Positions 24,771 to 34,625 of a stretch of 64,000 nucleotides of DNA are shown in pieces. Every line of letters begins with the position of its first letter. Position 1 is the first letter of the stretch. The position numbers were made by a program, and so were the translations under genes. The notes beneath the pieces are model-generated. The model saw only the letters and a program-made list of their open reading frames with translations. It did not search any database and was not told where the DNA came from. Location of the stretch: positions 1,426,001 through 1,490,000 of the forward strand of contig NC_052020.1 in assembly GCF_015832195.1 (NCBI RefSeq), given 5' to 3'. Source of the DNA: Motacilla alba alba. Taxonomy: Eukaryota > Chordata > Aves > Passeriformes > Motacillidae.

Positions 24771-25595
24771 GCTCCTTTTGCTATCCAGAGTGGGTGCCAG
24801 CACCAGCGCCTCCTGTGAGGGCATAAAGGAAGCCCCTTCTCCATCCCTTCCTGCCTCCTGTGCCACCATTACCCAAGGGAGGCTTCTGCTTTCTTTAGCA
24901 GAAACCTGTCTTTCAAACCAAGACACACAGGCAACTCCCCCACAGGCTGCGGGTGGATCTCTGCATCCCCTGTGGATCCCATGGGCTGGGGGTGGATCTC
25001 TGCATCCCTTGTGGATCCCCACAGGCTGGGGGTGGATCTCTGCATCCCCTGTGGATCCGCACAGGCTGTTGGTGGATCTCTGCATCCCCTGTGGATCCGC
25101 ACAGGCTGTGGGTGGATCTCTGCATCCCCTGTGGATCCCCACAGGCTGTGGGTGGATCTCTGCATCCCCTGTGGATCCGCACAGGCTGTGGGTGGATCTC
25201 TGCATCCCCTGTGGATCCGCAGGGGCACAGCTGCTTCACCATGGTCATCACCACGGCCTGCAGAGGAATCTCAGCTCTGGCACCTGGAGCACCTCCTCCA
25301 CCTGCCTCTTTACTGACTTTGGTGTCTCCATGTTTTTTCTCTTACATGTTCTTTCTCCTACTCTGCCTGGAAAATTACAACTCCCCTCACATTTTGCTTT
25401 GATTTCTTCTTAAATATGTTTTCACAGAGGCATTACCATAATCTCTAATTGTCCCAGTCTTGGCCAGCAGCCCATCCATCTTGTGATCCATCAGAGATTG
25501 GCTCTGTCAAACATGGTGGAATCTTCTAGCATCTTCCCACAGGAGAAGATGTGGCCCCCCTGCCACCAAAAAGCAGACCATGCAAAACCAACACA
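24771..25595 (-). mobile_element. LTR family C, 5' part (minus), last piece of the split LTR
   Basis: Contains the 40-bp minisatellite and then ACCATGGTCATCACCACGG, GGCACCTGGAGCACCTCC and TTTACTGACTTTGGTGTC. These blocks normally lie upstream, in sense, of the units seen at 22171-22385. The element ends near 25593 with CAAAACCAACA, giving a TGTTGG start on the minus strand. Together with the two earlier pieces it makes one LTR opened up by roughly 2.8 kb of younger insertions. Confidence 0.7.
24944..25225. repeat. 40-bp minisatellite, about 7 copies
   Basis: The unit contains GGTGGATCTCTGCATCCCCT then GTGGATCCGCACAGGCTGTG. GGTGGATCTC recurs at 24952, 24991, 25031, 25071, 25111, 25151 and 25191, so the period is 40 bp (one step of 39). 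Because 40 is not a multiple of three, each frame meets the unit in all three phases. That is why frames of 113-211 codons appear on both strands with the same repeated peptides. None is a gene. Confidence 0.97.
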
Positions 25596-27901
25596 ATTGG
25601 GTTTATCAAAGAAATGTTTAGGGAACTTCACTTTAATAAAATCAAAGCTAAAGGAAAGAATCTTTTGTGACAATATTAGGTAGCTACCTCTAACATGTCT
25701 GTAACAAGTGTTTAAAGAATAAGTCAAGTTATATATCTATAAAATTTATAGTTAAATATATAGTGTTTATTTATTCCCTCCTTTCCGAAACAACCCCCTT
25801 AATATGTCACAAAATAGATGAAAAGTATTATCTCTTTTAAAATTGCCACAAATCCCTTTCTAAATAAAATATATTAGTTTCATGTCTCATAAATCTGGAG
25901 AGTTTCAGTCCTACTTGAGTACTGCAATTCAGTAATTGAGGGCTGTGTTTTGCTTTCATTTATTATTCGACACAGTAATTCAGCAGATGAAACAAGTCAT
26001 GAGGACATAGTTCCACAGACAAATAAATCCATTCCTGCTTCTGACAGCAACTGGAAGAGAGATGTCTGAAGGACAGTTTAAGAACTTCCACCAGCTGTAG
26101 TACAAGCCACTGAAAAATGGGAAGAACCGACTTCCTAGGTGTTTACACAGCCCTCACTCTATTTCTCTTTCTCCCTGTAAAACAGCTTTTACAGGGCTTC
26201 CTTAAACCCACAGACTTCCATCGTAGTTGGTTTGATTTTCCAACAAGAGAGACATTGCTCACTCTTCATTTACTCTATTTCTGCTGCAGTCACCTATTGC
26301 AAGGACTGACCCATGAGACAGATGAGCTGGAAGCTACGCAGAGTAGTCTGTGTAAACAGCAGTTAGGCACGAGGTCCACCTTGCATTACTTTCAGCTATA
26401 GCCTGGGCCTTTGCTTGATGTTACATTTGTCCTTCAGTTTTGCTTCATATCTGTTTACAGAGGCTAGTTCTGCAGTACTACTCCCTAAGAAGCATCAAGC
26501 TGCTTTCGAGAGCAAACTTACATAAGACTTTTTACTGATTCTCTCAAGTACCTGGCACTGGAAGCAGCAGCCACCATAACAGCAAATGAGTCCTTTGAGC
26601 TGGTAAAACCACTCATAGACATTCCCAGTGTCCGTCATTCCTCCTACACTACCCAGTGCAGTAGCAAGAGGATGATATTTGTCTCCATTACAGATAATTT
26701 GATAAAGTATTTCAGTCATGAAATAGGAATTTTTAGATTGCAGGTTTTATTACAGCTTAATTTTAATAGTATTTAACATTAATTTATAAAGATAATAATT
26801 TCAGGGGCAATAAAAACATTAAGAACAGTACATGACAACAAATTAATGTATAACAGAATAAAAAAAATATGATTTGAAGCTTCTACGCTATCAGATTCCT
26901 AGTGCAGTAGCTATATGGGAAAAAACCCCAAACTACTGTTGGCTAGCAATAATGAAAACCTAATACATGTAAGACACAACTGTGAAGAAATGCTAGAGTG
27001 CATGCTCCTGATGAAACTATTTAGAATTTAGAAAAGACTGGAAGACCATACCATTTTTCAAAAAAACAAACCCATGCGAAGATCCACACTCCATGCAGGA
27101 AACAAGCAGCTCTGAGGTGCAGTGTGTTTAGCAATTCAAGTATAGCAACTTTGGGTACTAGCTTGTGCAGATCTACATCACTCACTGTTCAGTGACCTGC
27201 CTATCCATCTGTAAAGCAGAGATGTCTTCTAGTTCATCCTTCAGCCTCGTTGGTTCATAATTTAAGTTTTGGAGAACCAATGAAAGTGTTTTTGAAGAAC
27301 TCAAGAGACACTTGATATTACATGGAACATTACTTCACCTGATGCTTTAAGCAGCTTTCTGTCATTTGTTGTTAGTGACCACATTAATGTGGTTTGTAAC
27401 ATTCATATGTCAAAGATGTACTATGAAACAGAGGTTCTCACAAATTCCTTTAAGCTGGTTGGACTGTCCATTTTTTAGTTTTTTATTTAATGCTGTTTCA
27501 CCATAAAAATTTTTAACATTTAAAGTATTCTACAGCAGTTTACCTCCATTAAAAAGGAAGTGCTATACATCAGTCCTACATATATTAAAGTAACCCAATA
27601 GGCTGAATTTCCCATTTTTGAGTGAAGTTTCACCAATTCTGCATGAATCCTTTTGAAGAAGCAGAAAAATACTTGCTGGTGTATTACACAGAGAGTTAAA
27701 TAATAGAAGAATAATGTGTAGGACTACTTCCCTTGAGCAGTATTATAACTGCTAATACCTAGAGAGGAAACCTTTGTAACATCCAGGTTGCAATTTCATA
27801 ATTTCTAGCAGATCTTGTAAACATCCTTTTACCAAGCTATCCTCTTCTACATGCAAAAATAGGCCTATTCAGTCTGTCAATATCTAAAATTACCTTTTTT
27901 C

Positions 27902-27926
27902 TTTTTTTTTTTTTTTTTTTTTTTTT
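27902..27926. repeat. poly-T tract
   Basis: About 25 T in a row. No retroposed body is recognisable on either side. Confidence 0.9.
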
Positions 27927-28332
27927 AATCACACAAATCTATTCTTGTGTCTGGAAAACTTGACTGTAATGATACACATTACTAGCAGCAAGACAGCATT
28001 TCAAAAGTACTATCATCACCCTATTCCACTGTCAGGAATTAAAAATCCAGCTGTATTCCTAAATACTTGAGTCTTTACTCCTCTTGTAATATTAACAAAT
28101 CTTGGTCATGATGTGCTGAGAATTTACTACAGGGCTGGGTTTTTTGTTTAATTTTTGGTAGTTTTTTGGGGGTTTTTGTGTGCTTTGAACAATAGCATGC
28201 TTTAAACTCACTTGAAATAAATATAGATTTATTTCAGAGTGCAGGAATCATTCATTTATGAAGAGTTGCCACCATGAAATTTTACTTAGATATCTGCTGT
28301 TAGATATCTGCTATTAACTGTTATTAGCAGTT

Positions 28333-28432
28333 ACTTAGAATTCTGAAATTCTATTTTGAATTTAAGAATTCAGTATATTGAAATTAAATTCTCAGAAATT
28401 TCAAAAAATTCAAGAAATTCAAAATTCAGAGT
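28333..28432. repeat. Degenerate GAAATTC/AAATTC-rich patch
   Basis: About a dozen spaced copies of (A)GAATTC, GAAATTC or AAATTC within 100 bp. They are irregular and mutually inverted because the motif is self-complementary (GAATTC). It resembles a decayed short-period satellite. Confidence 0.6.
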
Positions 28433-30716
28433 ACTGAAATGCTTTCTGAGGTCCCAGTCTGTTTTAACTGCTTCAGTAACAACCTCCAAAGTTAAACCAG
28501 AAACTTGATAGTCAGTCATTTCCATTGCTCATGTTGAGCATACTCAGATTCTTCAAAGAGAACCCGTTGCAAAAGAGTAAGTGAAAAGATTAATTTTCTG
28601 GCCATAAGAGATAGAGCTGGTTACATAGAGATAGATTTGTTCCATAAATCCAACTAATATCTGATTTTCACTATCAATGTACTGCATCAAAGGAAAACAA
28701 AAATAAAATGTAGCCAGGGTTCTGAATGCAGGTTAATACTTGAGTGTAACTGACTCATTGTAATGTAAAATGTATTAAGACTGGTGAGCAACTGTCATGG
28801 CTATCCATGTGTTAGGAACAGTGAGAAATTATTAACCAAGATGGCAAATACGTAATGAATCTGACAAATGAAAGATTTTCTTCCACTTCTCAAACTGCTG
28901 AAACAGTATAAAGTATTCTGGATCAAGAGTATAATAGGAAATTAATTCAACATCACATCCAAATTATTTCTTTCCCTCATATGCCATAAGAATGAGAAAA
29001 AAAATGTACAGGGTTTTGCATATGTTTTCTGTTTTAAAAACACTCTTTACAAAAATAGCCTCAGAGAGCTGTACTGTTGTTCATCTGGAGCACTGCTGGA
29101 TTAGAAGTTAAGATGTCACAGATTCTACACTCTTAACTACAGCAGACTAAAACCCATGCTATGAAATAAGAGAAGAAAGGTGCAATTCAATTCATTAACC
29201 ATGCCATTTTTTTCTCACACAGTGAGTGACCTGGAAAACAGAAACCATGCTACCCAGACTGCCTGACAGTTATTGTGGCCACCAAGGGCAGTTATCAAAA
29301 CCACATAGTTAGCATTATCAGAGTGATAAGCATTTAAAATTTCTGCAAAAGTCTACTGAGATTACTAAAAATGTTTGCATTCTTTACAAGCAATTTAAAT
29401 AGCAGAAAATTAAAAGATGTTTCCTATCTCCTCAGCCTTCAAACATGCACCAGCATCCACTCAAGAAATTCACAGTTTTGCTACAGAAATAATCCCAAAC
29501 AGGGTTAAAGTCTTCTTAGAAAATGTCAAACAGTACAGCATTGTTTCTTCCCTTACAAACTCTTTGAAGAAAGTTACAGGTCAGAGCCTTTGACCAAGCA
29601 GTGGCACTGTTCAAACCCTTCCTCACCTCAAAAGCTTTTGTTCTGCAACTCATCCCTTTCTGGTTTACAGAATGCTGAATACTGTTGGAGCATTCCTGAA
29701 CAGTGCAGTACAAGGCAGAGAAACTTCATCTGAAGACTTGGCATGAGTTGATTCTTTTTGAGTTTAGACTCAACATATTGAGATACAGAGTGTATGCTGA
29801 CAGAGGGCTCTCAGGATCTAACCTAAATAACATGCAAAAAGCAAGCACACATTTAGGATAAGAAGCTATTGATGAAGGCAGGTTTGGACAGACTTTGAAT
29901 ATTCATCAGGCTGATGATGAAATCTCAATACTTCCTCCATAAAACTGGAAATACTGAATCAGAAACTTCTCAGACTATAAGAAATTTTATTCTTTTAATT
30001 AAGAATACACTGGAGCCAAGTAAAAGACAAAAAAATGAAACAAAAAAACAATGACCCAAACAAACAAACAAACATAGAACAACAACAAAACCCAAACCCC
30101 CTAACACTGATGATTCAAGACCTTATCAGGGTGTGTTAACAACCAGGAACATATTTCTGTGAGTGGCAGTATTTTACCAGTCCAGATCACAGCTGGTTTC
30201 ACTAGGCTTTTTTTATTATTCATAATGTAGAGGAGAACACTGCTTTGCAATGCCTCACTGCTTGTCCTTCACTCCCATGTTTCTTGACTGTTTTAGAGAC
30301 TGTTAAAATATTTGTAGAATATATATGTTTAGCACTTCAATACAAGTAATATATAAAACAAAGCTGGAATGGAAGTTCCCTCATCTAGCCATATTTAGTA
30401 GCATCAAGAATCAAACTATTTTTGCAACATAGTAATGTTGCATGAAGGATAACACCTCAAAAATCAGCTTAGCTTTCTTCCAGCTTCAAACAGAGATCAA
30501 ACCAAGGAGATGAGTCATTAAAGGAGATTAGCTTCTTCAGTCTAATGAAGAGGAAAGCAGCAAATACTTCCCTCTGAATTCTGGTGATAACAATTTCAAA
30601 GCCTTTCATTTCAGAGAAGTAATCAGCTGCAGTTATAAATCATAAGCTACCAGAAGCATTATTCAAGTTTCTGGCATACTCATATTCACAAAAGAAAACT
30701 TATGTGAGTAAAGAGG

Positions 30717-32130
30717 TGTCGTGGTTTGAGAGGAAGTGAGTTTTTGGGAGGTGGTGGTGGTCAAACCAATAGGTGCTCAGATGTGAATATTGGCACCTGG
30801 TTTGGCCACTGAGGATATGGATACGCCTCTGAGAACACAGGGGTTAAAAGCGAGGAACTCCCAGGAGAACGCTCTCTTGGTTCCGGTGGATGGAGAGGTC
30901 AGACCTGCCCTGCCCAGCTGCGGGCTGGGCGGGGCAGAGGAAGCCACGAGGCCGGAGGGAGGTGGGCCGGAGCCTTGGGCAGAGAAGGGAGGTGCAGACC
31001 CCTGGCCCCTGTAGGACAAGAGTGAGTTCCCCACAGAGGTGGAAGAGTGGAAGAACTCTGAGAAGCATCGGGCAGCCCCCCTTTCCCAGGAGGGAGAGAG
31101 AGAGAGAGAGCTGCCAGTGCAACTTGAAATTTGATAGCACTGGCCTGGTCGAGAAGGAGAAAGAGGGCGGCAAGGAAAGTGCCCAGCAGGGCCAGCGTGG
31201 GAGTTCTGGATGAGTAGAGACTGTGATTTTAACCCTTCTGTGGGATGATGGAAACCTTGCAAATGCTGATCCTCCGGGAGCTGAATGAGAAGAGAGATAG
31301 GGATAAAATAAGAGGAAATACGCAAGTGTGATGCAAGTTGTGCAAGTGAAGAATGACCGAGAGAAGTTGAGAAGAATTCTAGGTGGGAGGAGATGATGGA
31401 GTGGCTTTTGGCTGGACTTTTCTTGTATGGCCATGGACAGAACCATTTTTCTTGTAATACAGAGACTGCATTTTAGGGGGAGGCAATGGCTTGGTGCCAA
31501 AGGAGTGATGTCAGCAGAGATGACAGGTGAGGAGGTGATGGTGCTCTCAAGACCCCTCGGCCCCAGGGGGTGAAATTTGGGGGGGACTAGTGTCCCAAAA
31601 AAAGTGAGAGACTGTCGTTTTCTCCTGGAACTGGGCAAAGCATCCTTGAAAAGGGAACCCTAAAAGCAGCTCTGGTCCATGTGCAGTGGTGAGAGCACTG
31701 AACATGGAAGGAAGAAGTCACAAAGGTGGTGCTGAGTGACGTGGAAACACAGCTGGACTCGGCTGTGTTTCCAGGGGAAGCCCGTGGCGCAAGAGGGACT
31801 CCTTTCTCCTTGTTGAAATGAGAGGTGATTGTCGGAAGGGTGGAGATGGACTAAGAGTTGATTATTTGAAGGGTGATGGACTGGGTAAAGATCTAAGGTT
31901 TTGTTTTATGCTGCGGGAAATTGAGTGGGGGGAGGAGAAATGTTTGAAAGGTTTCCATTTTGCTCTGTGTGTTCATTTTATTATAGTTCTAAGATAATAA
32001 AGATTTTTTTTCTCTTTGTTCACAAGTGGAGGCCTGCTTTGCTCTGTCTCTGATCGCATCTCACAGCAGATACCAGGGAGTATATGTTTTCATGGGGGCA
32101 CTGGCATTGCGCCAGCGCCAAACCATGACA
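30717..32130 (+). mobile_element. Long solo LTR (family E, plus) with perfect target-site duplication
   Basis: Starts TGTCGTGGTTTGAGAGG and ends GCGCCAAACCATGACA, with near-inverted termini. It is flanked on both sides by the exact 5-bp duplication AGAGG (30712-30716 and 32131-32135). The length of 1414 bp is long for an LTR. A polyadenylation signal AGATAATAAAGATT lies near 31994, close to the 3' end as expected for R/U5. A 5-bp duplication fits ERVL-type (class III) integrases. No internal coding region is present, so it is a solo LTR. The 182-264-codon frames on the minus strand are antisense to it and not genes. Confidence 0.9.
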
Positions 32131-32135
32131 AGAGG

Positions 32136-33193
32136 AATATTAGTATTTTGTAACAACTTTAGCAACTACTCATACTGGTTGTGTTTAAAATTTCCATGCC
32201 ACTTTGATTAATGGAGGTCAAAGCTGATGTATTTGAAAAATTAAATTTGATGGATGGAATAGGGAGCAATGTATGAGCCAAAGATTTTTCAATACAGAGA
32301 TTTTCTCATATATCTGTTTCTATCCACATATATATCTATATCTATCTACATCTATATCTATATCTATATCTATATCTATCTATATTTATATATCTATATC
32401 TATATTTATTTCTCAGAACCAAGTAAAAACTCCAGAGTCACAGTGACTAGTTGTAGCAGATAAAGGCTTCCATGATGTACCCATTCTTGTGAACACATGG
32501 AAATCAGTTTAGTTTGAAGTGCTGTTCATATACTCTTGGTTTGCCACCAGAATTGCATAGGATGACACTCTAGAAATGCTGGGACATTTCAAAGCTCCTG
32601 TGGATTTTCACTTGTGTTTGGAGAGAGAATTAACTAACTTCTGCTCTGAAAATGAAAGGGCACACAGAGGTTCACAGAGAATCACTTTATTCTGCCCTAA
32701 TGAAAACAACTAGAGACTAGATTAATAGACTAAGTTAGCAAATGAAATTGACTAATGCCAAAGCAGCCCTGATCTTTTGCACAAAGTTATAGTTTTTACC
32801 AGTGAGAAAAGGTTTTGATTTCCTGCACTCTGCTGACAGTGTTGAAAACCCCAATACTACGTAATCACTGTCACAGTCGCTTGTCTGATTTGGCCCAATA
32901 TTTTGGGAAATTCACATGAGTTTCAAGTACACCCAAGGATTTCCACCATCCTTCTAGGACATGCTTCAGCTATACCAAACATTTATGCCACATCCAAGTC
33001 TTCTTATACATTAGCTATGTAAAACAGCAGAGCTATGTGGAGCAAAAAGTCCCCAAAGAATAGTACCCTGAACAATCTGTGATACATTAGCTAGTCATTT
33101 TTACATGACATGAACATGATAAGCATTAATTTTTATCATATTTTTGTTTTCAAAATATCACATTCTGTCTGGGTACTTATAGAAGTTAATGTT
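32136..33193. other. Unannotated AT-rich sequence with a microsatellite
   Basis: Apart from the TATC-type array at 32320-32412, nothing was recognised. Confidence 0.5.
32320..32412. repeat. (TATATC)n/(TATC)n microsatellite
   Basis: Alternating ATATC and TATC units with a few substitutions. The alternating I/Y frame at 32269-32463 is derived from it. Confidence 0.95.
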
Positions 33194-33199
33194 AATTAA

Positions 33200-33842
33200 T
33201 GTCAGAACCCAGGACACCCCTCTGGGTGCCCTGGATGGCCCGAGCCCCTGGCAGGGGCCTCTGAGACCCTGGCTTGCAGCCAAAGACACGTGGGGGTTTG
33301 ATATTAGCCCATGGAGCAAATTACCAACTCTGTATGAAGAATTACAAGTCACAAAAGTTTAGATAGCACAATAGCAGTGATCACAGGGTGAAGTGAAAAA
33401 TTTTGAGATTTTGTACATTGAGGTTTGGGACTTTGTACATGGGGGTCTGAGGCTGCAAGATGGAGGAATCAGGGCGTGCCTTGTCTTTCTTCTTTCTTCT
33501 TCCTAGCCTCCATGATTTGGGTGATGTTGGCACTTTTAGATTGGTTTAGAATAGACCTGACTGTCTAACATAGGTAATAGGTATTGGAACAGAATTGTAA
33601 ATATAGTACACGTAGTTTTTAGTATAAAAGATAGCACCAACCTTGTGGGAGGGGAGTGTGCCTTTGGCTGACCTGCTGAACATATCTCGGCAGGCCAGAC
33701 AGAAAATGTTCTAGATAACAATTAACAAACAACCTTGAGAACAACAGCTGAAGACCTCTGACTCCTTCTTGGACAGCCGGGTTGGGAAAAAAGACTCTCT
33801 AACACAATCTCAGGAGCTGTCCTGATAGCGGCGGCTCCCAGA
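33200..33842 (+). mobile_element. Solo LTR (family F, plus) with AATTAA duplication
   Basis: Starts TGTCAGAACCCAGGACACC, has a TATA-like GTATAAAAGATAGC near 33621, then CTTGTGGGAGGGGAG, GGCAGGCCAGACAG and CTTGAGAACAACAGCTGAAG near the end. The 6-bp AATTAA flanks it at 33194-33199 and 33843-33848. A 6-bp duplication fits class II (beta-retrovirus-like) integration. The last bases (CCCAGA) have drifted from CA. No internal genes. Confidence 0.8.
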
Positions 33843-33848
33843 AATTAA

Positions 33849-34260
33849 CACAGTCTCACAGGCAGGAAGTTTAATGCATAACTCAGAATAGTTGTTAATT
33901 AAGCTATGCCTCGTAAGCATGCTGAATTCCTACTTTTAGCCCCCTAAGGATAAGCCTGCTGGAAAAAGACTGTAAATCACAAAGGTGCTGTAAGGCACCA
34001 CATTACAACTCTTAGATACCATTCTTTTACTCTGTGGGATGAATAATAATGCAATCCTTCTTATTGCACAGTTCATTGGATTTACTGACTGTGGAAAAGC
34101 TCAAGACATAAAACTAAGGAAGCCACTCAAAAACCACCTGCATACTGATAAAGTTTTAGTTTGAATATTATGAATACAGATTCCAGTTGAAGAAAGTGGT
34201 CTAATTTAACTGATATACTCAGAATTGCTTGGAGTAGTTCAAAACCTGTTTGGAGGAGCT
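33849..34260. other. Unannotated sequence
   Basis: No repeat or exon recognised. Confidence 0.4.
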
Positions 34261-34625
34261 GAGGGTGCACTGGGCTTTTTGAGCTTGAAGGAGCACTCAG
34301 AGACACCTCTCTCTTCTCTTGGATTGCCTCTTGGCCTGTGTCTTGTATCTTTCTTGCTTCTGGCCTCTTGGCTTTTGCTGTAGAGCAGAGGCAGCACAGG
34401 TGGAGGGTCCCCTTTTGAGTTTTCTTTTGTTTCCAAAAGCTGTCCACCATCTTTACTACTGATTTAGCTTAAAGAAGTAACAGTCTTTCTAGTCAGCTGT
34501 TATTTTTTCACTTATATCTACTTGCATTCATTTCTTCCTATTGATAGAAAGGGATTGGTTAAAGCTATAAAGGGACACAACTCATTTTAGAGTGTCCACC
34601 TCTTAAAATTGTCCTAAACAATGAC
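34261..34625 (+). mobile_element. LTR family D copy 2 (plus, diverged)
   Basis: Its last 130 bp aligns by eye with the 46-kb copy: GTTATTTTTTCACTT, TATTGATAGAAAGGGATTGG, TAAAGGGACACAACT, AGAGTGTCCACC, ending near CAATGACA. The T/C-rich upstream part (CTTTTGCTGTAGAGCAGAG, TTTTCTTTTGTTTCC) has the same feel as the other two copies. The 5' edge is a guess. The 107-codon minus frame is antisense. Confidence 0.6.

Larger units (their letters stand above)
25596..30711. other. AT-rich unique sequence
   Basis: No LTR, CR1 or RNA gene recognised. It includes a poly-T run (27902-27926), a GAAATTC-rich patch (28333-28432) and an A/C-rich tract (30030-30100). A minus frame at 26495-26719 ends by CCAG/GTACTTGAG, which looks like a splice donor, but it has no partner acceptor and no known domain. 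Confidence 0.5.

Noticed and set aside
24778..25413. Long frames (113-211 codons) on both strands with repeated peptides
   Set aside because: They come from a 40-bp tandem repeat inside an LTR. The same peptide appears in several frames because the period is not a multiple of three.
26495..26719. 75-codon minus frame with a CCAG/GTACTT donor-like site
   Set aside because: Only one splice-like edge and no identifiable domain; chance frames of this length are frequent here.
30777..31638. Minus-strand frames of 182 and 264 codons
   Set aside because: They are antisense to a well-bounded solo LTR with a target-site duplication, and are open only because the LTR is purine-rich on the plus strand.
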